From: Holdemanella porci
GTDB taxonomy: Bacteria > Bacillota_I > Bacilli_A > Erysipelotrichales > Erysipelotrichaceae
Assembly: GCF_019052655.1 (NCBI RefSeq)
Contig: NZ_JAHQVB010000028.1
Span: 1 to 24,201 of the forward strand
DNA: 24,201 nt
Direction of reading: 5' to 3'
Part shown: in pieces, positions 1-6,813 of the stretch
Numbering within the stretch: the stretch's first letter is position 1
How the letters are laid out: each line of letters opens with the position of its first letter
The notes under the pieces: generated by a model
What the model saw: only the letters and a program-made list of their open reading frames with translations
Databases searched by the model: none
What the model was told of the DNA's origin: nothing
Made by a program: the position numbers and the translations under genes

Positions 1-39
1 TCTGATACTCCCCTATAAAAATGGCTATTTATCAACTGT

Positions 40-67
40 TTGTTGTGACATAGCCTCTTGTTATAAT
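40..67 (+). promoter_or_regulatory. Promoter of the EamA gene
   Basis: A perfect -10 hexamer TATAAT lies at 62-67, with a weak -35 TTGTTG at 40-45 (16-bp spacing). The -10 ends only 8 bases before the ATG at 76, so the transcript would start at or next to the start codon. No ribosome binding site is visible. Confidence 0.45.
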
Positions 68-75
68 TATTTGGC

Positions 76-960
76 ATGAAAAATAAAACAATGATCGGAC
101 ATATTTTAGCTTTTGTGTGCATTATGATTTGGGGTTCTACCTTTGTATCGAGTAAGATTCTTTTAGATAGTTTCACACCCATTGAACTGTTATTTATACG
201 CTTTTTAATTGGTTTTTTAACGCTATGCATTTTAAGTCCTAAAATATTAAAACTAAAAAATAGAAAAGATGAGATTTGGTATATTCTAAGTGGATTAACC
301 GGTGTTTTCTTATATTACTTTATAGAAAGTACAGCTCTAGTCTATACATATGCCACAAATGTAGGTGTCATAATATCGATAGCTCCATTCTTTACTTCGA
401 TACTTGCCTATTTATGTTTTAAGGATGAGCCTTTTAAAATGAACTTTGTGGTAGGATTTATTGTAGCCTTTATTGGAATCTTCTTCATTAGCTTCAATGG
501 CCAACAAATGCACCTATCTCCAAAAGGAGATATTCTTACCATTGTGGCAGCCATCATGTGGGCTATTTATAGTGTTGTATTAAAGAAAGTCAATGAATTA
601 GGACATACTTCCATTCAAAATACGAAACGAATCTTTGCGTGGGGACTTTTCTTTATGACAATCAGCCTTCCAATATTAGGATTTGATGTATCCATGGATG
701 AGATTCTAATCCCACTCAATCTATTAAATCTACTTTTCTTAGGTGTAGTAGCTTGTGCAGGATGTTTTGTGATTTGGAACTATTCTTGTTCCATATTAGG
801 AAGTGTTAGAACCAATCAATATGTATATTTAAACCCCATTGCCACAATTATCTTTTCAGTAATTATCCTACATGAAAAGATTACGCCATGTATTGTTCTT
901 GGAACCATACTTACTTTATCCGGATTAATTATATCTGAATACAAGAAGAAAGAATCTTAA
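76..960 (+). CDS. EamA family (DMT superfamily) transporter
   Basis: This is a 294-residue integral membrane protein of the drug/metabolite transporter superfamily, probably exporting or importing a small metabolite across the cytoplasmic membrane; the substrate cannot be read from sequence. It shows the two tandem EamA repeats (about residues 9-139 and 149-289) and roughly ten hydrophobic helices. The N-terminal IWGSTFVSSKILLD segment and the hallmark glycine- and proline-containing helix ends are typical. The length is normal for the family. There is no Shine-Dalgarno sequence ahead of the ATG, and the -10 box is only 8 bases upstream, suggesting leaderless translation. An alternative ATG at 91 also lacks a ribosome site. 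The gene is monocistronic, closed by a hairpin that overlaps its stop codon. The family call is confident; the substrate is unknown. Confidence 0.92.
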   Translation: MKNKTMIGHILAFVCIMIWGSTFVSSKILLDSFTPIELLFIRFLIGFLTLCILSPKILKLKNRKDEIWYILSGLTGVFLYYFIESTALVYTYATNVGVIISIAPFFTSILAYLCFKDEPFKMNFVVGFIVAFIGIFFISFNGQQMHLSPKGDILTIVAAIMWAIYSVVLKKVNELGHTSIQNTKRIFAWGLFFMTISLPILGFDVSMDEILIPLNLLNLLFLGVVACAGCFVIWNYSCSILGSVRTNQYVYLNPIATIIFSVIILHEKITPCIVLGTILTLSGLIISEYKKKES

Positions 961-974
961 CCGATTCTTTTTTT
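949..974 (+). terminator. Terminator of the EamA gene
   Basis: The 8-bp perfect stem AAAGAATC (949-956) and GATTCTTT (963-970) has a 6-base loop and runs into seven T residues. It overlaps the stop codon. Confidence 0.8.
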
Positions 975-982
975 AATTTCCC

Positions 983-1329
983 TTAAAATCGATTCAGCTT
1001 CTTTTTCATCACCTCTTTTATCTTTTCTGCAACCTTGCGATCTTTAATATATTGATTCATATTGACCATCGTCTTTTCTTTAGAAACATATATGGCCAAA
1101 ATAGTTTCATCTTTTATACAACCTTTACTCCAACAAATAGATATGGATCTTGTAGAATCCCAAATGGTAATGGTCCTGAAGGAAGTATAGCCGTAAATGG
1201 AATACCCTTTCCTTTAGCCTTTTCATTTAAGACAAAAACACGAACTACATCACTATAAGAATATGTACCGGATGGAATGGTAAATTGTTTATTTATATCA
1301 TCAAATCTTATATATTCATCGATATTCAT
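983..1329 (-). pseudogene. Frameshifted small hypothetical protein
   Basis: A leftward gene of about 115 codons starts at ATG 1329, 8 bases after a GGGGG ribosome site. It reads 71 codons to a TAA at 1114-1116. The neighbouring frame then continues without a break from that point (KDETILAIYVSKEKTM) to a TAA at 983-985, ending in a basic helix. One missing base, or a two-base TA duplication, near 1112-1118 would restore a single reading frame. The protein looks soluble, with beta-rich segments (FTIPSGTYSYSDVVRVFVL, then FGILQDPYLFVGVKVV). It is vaguely reminiscent of the PH-like domain found with DUF4428 proteins, but I do not recognise it securely. It overlaps the end of the small membrane gene upstream, implying a former two-gene operon. 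A sequencing error cannot be excluded. Confidence 0.6.
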
Positions 1330-1481
1330 GGTTGAACCCCCACATTATTAAGCAGCCAATAATTAGGATTATGCCACTCACAATTAAACTTGTATTTCCC
1401 GATAAGTAATAATAAGCCATACGATTACAAATCCAAATTAAAATTATGATTACACAATTAATAATTACCCTTTTATCCATA
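1316..1481 (-). pseudogene. Frameshifted small two-helix membrane protein
   Basis: A strong ribosome site AAGGAG sits 7 bases before an ATG at 1481. The first 13 codons (MDKRVIINCVIII) run into a five-A tract at 1440-1444 (TTTTT on the coding strand). Removing one base there gives a clean 54-residue protein. It would have two hydrophobic helices (INCVIIILIWI and SLIVSGIILIIGCLIMWGF) around a short YYYLSGNT turn, ending at a TGA at 1316-1318. As written, the frame stops after 18 codons. The end overlaps the start of the next small gene by 14 bases. The good ribosome site and helix pattern argue for a recently intact gene or a homopolymer sequencing error. Its function is unknown. Confidence 0.55.
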
Positions 1482-1558
1482 CCCTATCTCCTTATCTTCA
1501 TATTAATCATTTAGCCATTTAGAATCAAATGTATTGTCCAAATAGGTCATAATAAAGG

Positions 1559-1582
1559 AAAAAAAGTAAGGCCTTGCCTTAC
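1559..1582 (-). terminator. Terminator of the YitT gene
   Basis: A 7-bp stem, GTAAGGC (1566-1572) with GCCTTAC (1576-1582), has a 3-base loop. On the minus strand it is followed by seven T residues (1559-1565). It abuts the stop codon of the YitT gene. Confidence 0.85.
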
Positions 1583-2437
1583 TCAAATCTTTGGTTGATA
1601 TCGCATATCCGATACATTATATACAGTGATAAATGCTTTTGGATCGAGTGTATTGATGAATTTCATCAACTTTTGATATTCCGCTTTATCCACGATTGTG
1701 ATGATTTCATTGCGCTTTTCCATGTTGTATGCACCATACGCTTCATACACGGTTGCTCCACTATGTAGTTCATGAATGATAAATTCACGAAGCTCTTTTT
1801 CTTTTGGAGTGATGATACATACTCTTCGTTTAATATTATGATCAAAGATAAAGTGATCTAGAACAATGCCATTAAAATAAGTGCCCAAAATACTTAATAC
1901 AACTGTTTTCTTATCATAAACAAGGGCTGCGGATAAGGCCACACACATACCCGATAAGGACATTGCTTTTCCTAGTTCCATATGCAGATATTTATTCATG
2001 ATCTTTGCGACAATATCAAGACCACCTGATGAAGCATTTCGATTAAATAAAATACTCAGTCCCACGCTCACTACAAGAATGTAGCACAATACATCGAGTT
2101 CTTGACTGTTTGTGAAAGATACAAAATTTGGAAAAATAATTTCAAAAAATGCAAGAAAAACAGGAAGCATAATACTTGTATATACTGTTTTTACGCCAAA
2201 TTCTTTACCACAAGTCAAAAATCCAATAATCAATAAAACGACATTTAAAATCATGGTGATGACTGATAATGGTAGAGGTATAAAATTAGATAGTATAATA
2301 CCCAATCCAGAAATACTACTTACTGAAGTATGACTGGGCACAAGAAAAAAATAGACGGCTGCACCAATAATTCCAACCGCAACAGTCAATATTAGAGTTT
2401 CATTTATGATATTTGTATAATTGTATTGTTTATTCAT
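1583..2437 (-). CDS. YitT family membrane protein (DUF161/DUF2179)
   Basis: This 284-residue protein matches the YitT architecture. Five or so hydrophobic helices fill about residues 12-190. They include the conserved segment with the NRNASSGGLDIVAKIMNKY signature (the SGGxD motif typical of the family). A C-terminal cytoplasmic DUF2179 domain follows (about 205-280, IITPKEKELREFIIHELHSGATVYEAYGAY). Members are abundant in Firmicutes and their molecular role is poorly defined, so no substrate is proposed. The ATG at 2437 has GGAGA 9 bases upstream. The gene stands alone, with its own terminator directly after the stop. The length is typical of the family. Confidence 0.9.
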   Translation of the reverse strand: MNKQYNYTNIINETLILTVAVGIIGAAVYFFLVPSHTSVSSISGLGIILSNFIPLPLSVITMILNVVLLIIGFLTCGKEFGVKTVYTSIMLPVFLAFFEIIFPNFVSFTNSQELDVLCYILVVSVGLSILFNRNASSGGLDIVAKIMNKYLHMELGKAMSLSGMCVALSAALVYDKKTVVLSILGTYFNGIVLDHFIFDHNIKRRVCIITPKEKELREFIIHELHSGATVYEAYGAYNMEKRNEIITIVDKAEYQKLMKFINTLDPKAFITVYNVSDMRYQPKI

Positions 2438-2503
2438 CGTAATTGTCTCCTAGTCATTCATTGTGTCTTTATTTTATCAAATAAACCTATCTTAATGCAC
2501 ACT

Positions 2504-2535
2504 AAAAATGGAACTCCTAGTTAAAAGTTCCATTT
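2504..2535 (-). terminator. Terminator of the toxin-antitoxin operon
   Basis: A 10-bp perfect stem, AAATGGAACT (2506-2515) with AGTTCCATTT (2526-2535), has a 10-base loop. On the minus strand it ends in five T residues. It lies just after the RelE-like stop. Confidence 0.85.
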
Positions 2536-2539
2536 CAGT

Positions 2540-2869
2540 TTATATATTTGAATTAATAATTCCTTTAATGTCACGGCCGCCATAGAATATTCGAGTTATT
2601 ATAACCATCTTTGTCTTGTCATCAACAAGATAATATGCAATATAATTATCTATAGGCAGCTGATGCATATTCATCGATTGCCAAGGCTCCCATCCAACTA
2701 GCTCATGACAAGCTGGCATAAAATCTAATGAACGGATTTTTTCTCGAATACGCTTTATTTGAGCGGCAGCAGTTTTAGGAACAAGAAGTTCATACGAAAT
2801 ATAAGAATAAATTTCACGTAAATCGGAAAGTGCCTCTCCAGAATAGCTGACTTTATAGTTATTCATCAT
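2540..2869 (-). CDS. RelE/ParE superfamily toxin
   Basis: A 109-residue member of the RelE/ParE fold, presumably a ribosome-dependent mRNA endonuclease or related toxin neutralised by the upstream gene product. The family pattern is clear. There is an N-terminal strand (YKVSYSGEALSDLREIYSYIS), two helices rich in Lys/Arg (AAAQIKRIREKIRSLDFMP), a central HELVGWEPWQSMNMHQLPIDNYIAYYLV strand segment, and the terminal VIITRIFYGGRD that ends most RelE/ParE toxins. The start ATG overlaps the antitoxin stop by 4 bases (ATGA), indicating translational coupling. Which biochemical subgroup it belongs to (mRNA interferase or gyrase poison) cannot be decided by eye. Confidence 0.88.
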   Translation of the reverse strand: MMNNYKVSYSGEALSDLREIYSYISYELLVPKTAAAQIKRIREKIRSLDFMPACHELVGWEPWQSMNMHQLPIDNYIAYYLVDDKTKMVIITRIFYGGRDIKGIINSNI

Positions 2870-3171
2870 ATTCCAAATTCTTTTGCGAGTATTGTATCTA
2901 CTTCATCTGCAGAATACACATTTCCAGTATTGATGGAATCAACTCCCTTTTGAAGCTCTTTGTCTAACTGTTTTTTTGTCATTGCACCAACAGCTAATGG
3001 TTCAGAAGAAGGAAGCTTCAAATCAAATGGGATACCTTTTTTCAGTACGATTTGGCTATAAAGCATCTGAATTGCACTGGATGGAGAAATGCCAAGCTGA
3101 GAAAGAATGCTCTCGGCATTATCTTTAAGTTTGGTATCTATTCTAGCATAAACAGCAGTTGTATTTGCCAT
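2866..3171 (-). CDS. RelB/DinJ family antitoxin
   Basis: A 101-residue antitoxin. It starts with the ribbon-helix-helix domain typical of RelB/DinJ (MANTTAVYARIDTKLKDNAESILSQLGISPSSAIQMLYSQIV). A KKGIPFDLKLP linker follows, then a C-terminal toxin-binding tail. I chose ATG 3171 because AAAGGAG lies just upstream of it. The longer frame opening at 3201 would begin upstream of the -10 box (3191-3196) and cannot be translated from that promoter. The gene precedes its toxin with a 4-base overlap. The RHH domain very probably binds the 34-bp palindrome at 3198-3231 to autoregulate the pair. Confidence 0.9.
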   Translation of the reverse strand: MANTTAVYARIDTKLKDNAESILSQLGISPSSAIQMLYSQIVLKKGIPFDLKLPSSEPLAVGAMTKKQLDKELQKGVDSINTGNVYSADEVDTILAKEFGI

Positions 3172-3190
3172 AGTATCACTCCTTTTCTTT

Positions 3191-3231
3191 ATTATACACA
3201 TTAATTGCTTGCGTTCGCAAGCAATTAATGT
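3191..3231 (-). promoter_or_regulatory. Antitoxin promoter with 34-bp palindromic operator
   Basis: A perfect inverted repeat has 16-bp arms (3198-3213 and 3216-3231) separated by TT; the inner arms read TTGCTTGCG and CGCAAGCAA. The minus-strand -10 TATAAT is at 3191-3196, directly next to it. A -35-like TTGCGA (3215-3220, 18-bp spacing) lies inside the palindrome, so bound repressor would cover the promoter. The transcript leader would be only about 13 bases, starting near 3184. Confidence 0.75.
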
Positions 3232-3304
3232 TGTTATTGTAATATATGGTATAAATTTTCACAAACATGTCTTATTATATTAGTTAATTCAGCTAAAAAA
3301 TGTC

Positions 3305-3354
3305 AAAAAAAGAAATCCTGAAACCATGTTGAAATACATGATTATCGGATTCCT
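3305..3354 (-). terminator. Terminator of the alcohol dehydrogenase gene
   Basis: On the minus strand, an outer stem of AGGAATCC and GGATTTCT (one G-T pair) encloses an inner AATCATG/CATGGTT stem. Seven T residues follow (3305-3311 on the plus strand). It lies 17 bases past the stop codon. Confidence 0.75.
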
Positions 3355-3370
3355 TTTTCTGTAGTTGAAA

Positions 3371-4405
3371 TCAGCACTCTATTGCCACTTTAATTACACC
3401 ATCTCTTTTATTTTCAAATAAATCATACCCTTGGGCAATTTTACTAAGAGGATACGTATGTGTAATCAAAGGTTCTGTATTGATCTTACCTTGTGCAATT
3501 AATTGTAAAGTCTTTTCACAATCACAACCATCAACACCCCCTGTTTTGAAGATCAAGTTTTTTCCATACATGTCTGGAAGTGGTAAAACTTGTGGTTCAT
3601 CATATAAAGCGACTATTGTCACAATCGCATTTGGTCTTGCACATTGCCATGCAAGCTGAAAAGTAGAGGGTACGCCCGCAACTTCAAGAACAACATCTGC
3701 TCCACCATGATCACTATTTTCTAGTACAAAGTTTTTGCATTCTTCTGGAGTTACTGTTAAAACTTCCGGATAATGTTCATGGATAAATTCAATACGATGT
3801 TCATCTTTTTCACACATGATTATTCTTTTTGGCTTTTGAAGCATCACACACAATAAAGTACAAATACCTGTAGGACCTGCACCAATAATCAATGCAGTAT
3901 CCTCTTCTTTGATTTCAGAAATACGAGTTGCCCAATATCCTGTAGCTAACACATCCCCTACAAACAAAGCCTGCCGATCACTAACTTGTTCAGGGATTTT
4001 ATTCAATCCTTGATCTGCAAAAGGAACACGCACATATTCAGCTTGTCCACCATCAATACGACAGCCAAGAGCCCATCCTCCATTATCATCCGTACAATTA
4101 TTCACAAATCCATTCTTGCAGAAAAAACATTCTCCACAATATGTTTCCACATTCACCGTTACACGATCTCCAGGCTTTACATGAGTCACTTTACTTCCTA
4201 CTTCTTCTACAATCCCAACCATTTCATGTCCAACAGTAATACCAGGTACTGCACGAGGAACACTACCATGTTTAATATGCAGATCACTTGAACAAATGCT
4301 CGCAAGTGTTACTTTTACAATCGCATCCCTTTCATGAAGAAGTATCGGTTTTGGTTTTTCCATCAACTCAAATTTTCCTTTTTCTAAATAAGTATATGTC
4401 AACAT
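3371..4405 (-). CDS. Zinc-dependent alcohol dehydrogenase (MDR family)
   Basis: A 344-residue medium-chain dehydrogenase oxidising or reducing an alcohol/carbonyl pair with a nicotinamide cofactor. Catalytic zinc ligands are visible as C38, H60, E61 and D151. These match the Cys-His-Glu-Asp set of secondary alcohol dehydrogenases such as the Thermoanaerobacter enzyme, shifted by one residue. Unlike that enzyme, it also keeps the four structural-zinc cysteines C90, C93, C96 and C104. The Rossmann motif is GAGPTG at 175-180. An acidic residue after the second strand (MCEKDEHR) suggests NAD(H) rather than NADP(H). The ATG at 4405 has GGAG 10 bases upstream. The gene sits 39 bases after a decayed azoreductase and downstream of an HxlR regulator, so it probably belonged to an electrophile or quinone response operon. 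The exact substrate is unknown. Confidence 0.92.
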   Translation of the reverse strand: MLTYTYLEKGKFELMEKPKPILLHERDAIVKVTLASICSSDLHIKHGSVPRAVPGITVGHEMVGIVEEVGSKVTHVKPGDRVTVNVETYCGECFFCKNGFVNNCTDDNGGWALGCRIDGGQAEYVRVPFADQGLNKIPEQVSDRQALFVGDVLATGYWATRISEIKEEDTALIIGAGPTGICTLLCVMLQKPKRIIMCEKDEHRIEFIHEHYPEVLTVTPEECKNFVLENSDHGGADVVLEVAGVPSTFQLAWQCARPNAIVTIVALYDEPQVLPLPDMYGKNLIFKTGGVDGCDCEKTLQLIAQGKINTEPLITHTYPLSKIAQGYDLFENKRDGVIKVAIEC

Positions 4406-4444
4406 ACAATTTTTACTCCTTTTCTATTCTTATTGTTAAACGAT

Positions 4445-5019
4445 TTACCAAGTTTCAACAAGATGTAATCCAGTTTTTATAGCCTGTTGCACTTTCTTTT
4501 CTACTTCATCATCCGAAACATAGTCCATGTTCTGTGCAGATATCACATCCATAGGACCAATACCCAAAGCCAACTTAGCGTCTTTAAATAAGGTGTAGCC
4601 AGTTCGAATGGATCATAGGTAGAAATATCTATACCGCATGTAGTGATATACAACAGTTTTTCTGCCTTACAATTACCGTAACAAGTTTTATCATCACTTT
4701 TAAAAGTAACATTAAATACGGAACAGAATTCTAGAAAATTCTTAAGTGCAGCCGGATAGGACATATCCCAAAACGGAGCAGCTATTACGATTTGATCTGC
4801 ATCACGAATCTTCTTTGCCCATGATAATGATTATGGATCATAGTTTCCATGCATTCTTTGTTGAATACGATCTTCCTTTACAATTTCAAGAGGAAGTTCA
4901 TTTAAAACAAACTTCGTAATAGTATATCTTTCAGATAGCTAAGAAATAATTGGCTTGGCAATTCTGCGGGTGCTAGAATCTTTACGCATACATGCATCTA
5001 TATATACTAATGATTTCAT
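4445..5019 (-). pseudogene. Decayed NAD(P)H-dependent (azo)reductase, flavodoxin-like fold
   Basis: Reading leftward from an ATG at 5019 with GAGG upstream gives a clear FMN-dependent NADH-azoreductase-type protein of about 191 codons. The start is MKSLVYIDACMRKDSSTRRI. The FMN-loop segment is IVIAAPFWDMSYPAALKNFLEF. The conserved middle is KLLYITTCGID, and the end includes ALGIGPMDVISAQNMDYVSDDEV. It carries two in-frame stops (TAG at 4939-4941, TAA at 4831-4833) and a one-base deletion near 4588, after PYLKT. The frame resumes as AKLALGIG and ends at TAA 4445-4447. Three independent lesions make a sequencing artefact unlikely. It lies between the HxlR gene and the alcohol dehydrogenase, all in one direction. 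Azoreductases are common targets of HxlR/YodB-type regulators. Confidence 0.88.
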
Positions 5020-5102
5020 ATATTTCCTCATTTCTTTTCATAAGCATATGTTTTATATATAAATAGTGTAACACATTACATTCTATCTTAAGTATATTGA
5101 TG

Positions 5103-5137
5103 AAAAAAGTGAACCTTTTTCATTTTTGGTTCACTTT
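5103..5137 (-). terminator. Terminator of the HxlR gene
   Basis: A 10-bp perfect stem AAAGTGAACC/GGTTCACTTT (5106-5115, 5128-5137) has a 12-base loop. On the minus strand the T run lies at 5103-5108. It separates the regulator from the azoreductase remnant. Confidence 0.85.
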
Positions 5138-5158
5138 ATCCGTTAAGGGGATCCTATA

Positions 5159-5485
5159 TTAATCAACAATCGTTTTGTAATAATTACCAAAATCTACCAA
5201 TGCATCAATAATAGGCATCATTTCTTTTCCAAGGTCTGTAAGTCCATAATAAACTTTCGGTGGATTCTCATGATAATCATTTCTATACACAAGACCATCA
5301 TCTATCATTTGTCTTAGACTATCAGTTAGTACTTTTTGAGAAATTCCTTCTAAATCTCTTTGAAGTTCATTGAATCTCCATGGACGATTTCTTAAATTTC
5401 TTATTATCATTAACTTCCATTTACCGCCTATTAAGGACACTGATGTTGCTACAGGACATGCCGGAAGCTCATTTTTTTTCTTCAT
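5159..5485 (-). CDS. HxlR family winged-helix transcriptional regulator
   Basis: A 108-residue MarR-like winged-helix regulator of the HxlR family. The diagnostic start is CPVATSVSLIGGKWKLMIIRNL. The recognition helix region is RFNELQRDLEGISQKVLTDSLRQM, the wing is DGLVYRNDYHENPPKVYYGLTDLGKEM, and a C-terminal dimer helix follows. Cys10, just before the first helix, sits where YodB- and HypR-type proteins carry their redox- or electrophile-sensing cysteine, so thiol sensing is plausible but inferred. The ATG at 5485 follows GAGGTGA by 6 bases. It is divergent from a cupin gene and upstream of the azoreductase remnant and alcohol dehydrogenase, all plausible targets. Confidence 0.93.
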   Translation of the reverse strand: MKKKNELPACPVATSVSLIGGKWKLMIIRNLRNRPWRFNELQRDLEGISQKVLTDSLRQMIDDGLVYRNDYHENPPKVYYGLTDLGKEMMPIIDALVDFGNYYKTIVD

Positions 5486-5537
5486 ATGCAGTCACCTCAT
5501 TACATATAGATTATGGCACATTAATTTTATTATGTAC

Positions 5538-5591
5538 AGTAACAAAAAGGTGCGTACTATTTTTTGAATGCGTAAATGATTATACTATAAT
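5538..5591 (+). promoter_or_regulatory. Cupin promoter and possible HxlR operator
   Basis: The -10 TATAAT (5586-5591) and -35 TTGAAT (5564-5569) have 16-bp spacing. A direct repeat TGCGTA at 5551-5556 and 5569-5574, 18 bp apart, flanks the -35. It lies in the divergent gap with the HxlR gene, so it may be an operator; that role is inferred. Confidence 0.5.
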
Positions 5592-5630
5592 CAAGCAACA
5601 AGGTTGCAAATAAAAATGGAGGTCATTCAA

Positions 5631-5984
5631 ATGTCAAACTACAAAAAAATCAATGTTGGTAATGAAGGTCGTACAGAACTTCATGAAGCACTTTCTTTAA
5701 CCGGTGCTGAAGTAAGTATTAATACTTTTCTTGCTGGTGCAAGTGTTCCTTTCGTTCATTCTCATAAGAATAATGAAGAAATCTATGGGGTTATTGCCGG
5801 AAAAGGAACGGCTATCATTGATGGGGATACTGTCGAAATTACTGCTGGTGACTGGTTGAAAATTAGCCCTGCGGCAAAACGTCAATTCTTTGCTGCAAGT
5901 GATTCAAGTATCACTTATATTTGCATTCAAGTGAAAGAAAACTCACTTGACGGATTCACAGTAAATGATGCTATCATTTATTAA
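5631..5984 (+). CDS. Small cupin-domain protein
   Basis: A 117-residue single-domain cupin (RmlC-like jelly roll). The metal-site motif is visible as PFVHSHKNNEEIYGVIAGKG (His-x-His-x4-Glu type), followed by AIIDGDTVEITAGDWLKISPAAKRQFFA, the second half of the barrel. I chose the ATG at 5631 because GGAGG at 5618-5622 lies 8 bases before it. The frame can be opened earlier at a TTG (5604), but that would place the ribosome site inside the gene. It is divergent from the HxlR regulator and ends at a strong terminator. Such small cupins next to HxlR genes often accompany redox or electrophile stress functions. The substrate is unknown. Confidence 0.88.
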   Translation: MSNYKKINVGNEGRTELHEALSLTGAEVSINTFLAGASVPFVHSHKNNEEIYGVIAGKGTAIIDGDTVEITAGDWLKISPAAKRQFFAASDSSITYICIQVKENSLDGFTVNDAIIY

Positions 5985-6005
5985 AAATATTGCATAACTA
6001 CACAA

Positions 6006-6044
6006 AATCCTCCCGGCCCTGATGGTTTGGAGGATTGTTTTTTT
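6006..6044 (+). terminator. Terminator of the cupin gene
   Basis: An 8-bp stem, AATCCTCC (6006-6013) with GGAGGATT (6029-6036), is followed by G and seven T residues. Confidence 0.85.
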
Positions 6045-6133
6045 CAGGAAGACAATAAATCTTTTCATCTTTTGAAATCAGTTGAACACCTTCTGCATAT
6101 GACATCCATTTTCTTATAATGCATGAAAGCAAG

Positions 6134-6346
6134 CTATTTTGTATACTTACATTCTTCTTCGAGTTCACAAACTAGATATTCGTCACTCATGCAGTGCATA
6201 TCGGATACTCCTTCACTCATGAGTTGATAAAGCTTTGACCGATAAAATATGTCTAAAGCCTTTTCCAATGAAACATTATTCTCTTTCGCAAAAAGTTCTA
6301 CAACACGAGCATATTTCTTCTGCAAAAGAATTGGATTTGCCTTCAT
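6134..6346 (-). CDS. DUF3791 family small protein (distal copy)
   Basis: A 70-residue acidic protein matching the second flavour of DUF3791: a helical start (LLQKKYARVVELFAKENNVSLEKALDIFYRSKLYQLMSEGVSDMHCMSDEYLVCELEEE). The conserved tail is Met-His, then Ser-Asp-x-Tyr-Leu, then an acidic helix. Its start overlaps the DUF3990 stop by 4 bases (ATGA), so the two are coupled. The close pairing with a predicted ADP-ribosyltransferase-fold protein suggests a partner or antidote role. That is inference; the biochemical function is unknown. No terminator was found in the 90 bases downstream before the cupin terminator. Confidence 0.78.
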   Translation of the reverse strand: MKANPILLQKKYARVVELFAKENNVSLEKALDIFYRSKLYQLMSEGVSDMHCMSDEYLVCELEEECKYTK

Positions 6347-6813
6347 AGTTTTTCACTCCCCTCAAATTTCAGATATGAAAGTGCCTTTATTGTTCGAAAA
6401 GCTATCTGCAAATTGGGTTTCTCATATTGTAACCTTTTAATGGCTTCTGCTTTATCAATGAATCCATCAAAATACAGCTCTACTGTATTAAACACCTTAT
6501 CATTCGCAACACCACCAACAATAAGATCATAATCTGTACCGTCTTGTCCGCTTCTGCAGTTCAAAATGAAATCTAGCCAATCTTCTGAGTAGGCCTCAAA
6601 TTTCAATACCTTTAAATCTTTACATGATTCTTCATCAAAGATATATCGTGATACAATGCCTTCTTTGCCACGTCGTTTAAATCGGTTACACCATTTTTTT
6701 GCTTGTTCAAAAATTGGAGTTACGTAGAAGCCCTTTCCAAAATCTACATTCTTTCTAGAATGTACCAAATCCGGCTGATTTACCGCTACAAATGAACCAT
6801 GATATAAGATCAT
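6343..6813 (-). CDS. DUF3990 family protein, predicted ADP-ribosyltransferase fold
   Basis: A 156-residue protein with the DUF3990 pattern: LYHGS at 3-7, DFGKGFYVTP at 24-33 followed by EQAKKW, then YDLIVGGVANDKVF at 95-108 with NTVELY (Glu112). These correspond to the His, Tyr/Thr and Glu positions of the ADP-ribosyltransferase fold. To my recollection DUF3990 is classed with that superfamily. The likely activity is NAD-dependent modification of a host target, but no target is known. It sits between two DUF3791 genes, overlapping each by 4 bases, a layout like toxin-antitoxin operons. The start ATG at 6813 is coupled to the preceding gene. The family call is confident; the toxin role is inferred. 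Confidence 0.82.
   Translation of the reverse strand: MILYHGSFVAVNQPDLVHSRKNVDFGKGFYVTPIFEQAKKWCNRFKRRGKEGIVSRYIFDEESCKDLKVLKFEAYSEDWLDFILNCRSGQDGTDYDLIVGGVANDKVFNTVELYFDGFIDKAEAIKRLQYEKPNLQIAFRTIKALSYLKFEGSEKL

Noticed and set aside
1505..1555. Fifteen-codon leftward ORF (MTYLDNTFDSKWLND) between the YitT terminator and the broken small membrane gene
   Set aside because: It has no ribosome site; it might be the 3' end of a lost gene but is too short to support.
3172..3201. Longer N-terminus for the RelB-like antitoxin starting at 3201
   Set aside because: It lies upstream of the -10 box and inside the operator; AAAGGAG precedes ATG 3171.
6045..6134. Open leftward frame (CIIRKWMSYAEGVQLISKDEKIYCLPEKN) after the distal DUF3791 gene
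   Set aside because: It looks protein-like but has no start codon or ribosome site of its own and no recognisable family. It could be a gene remnant or chance.
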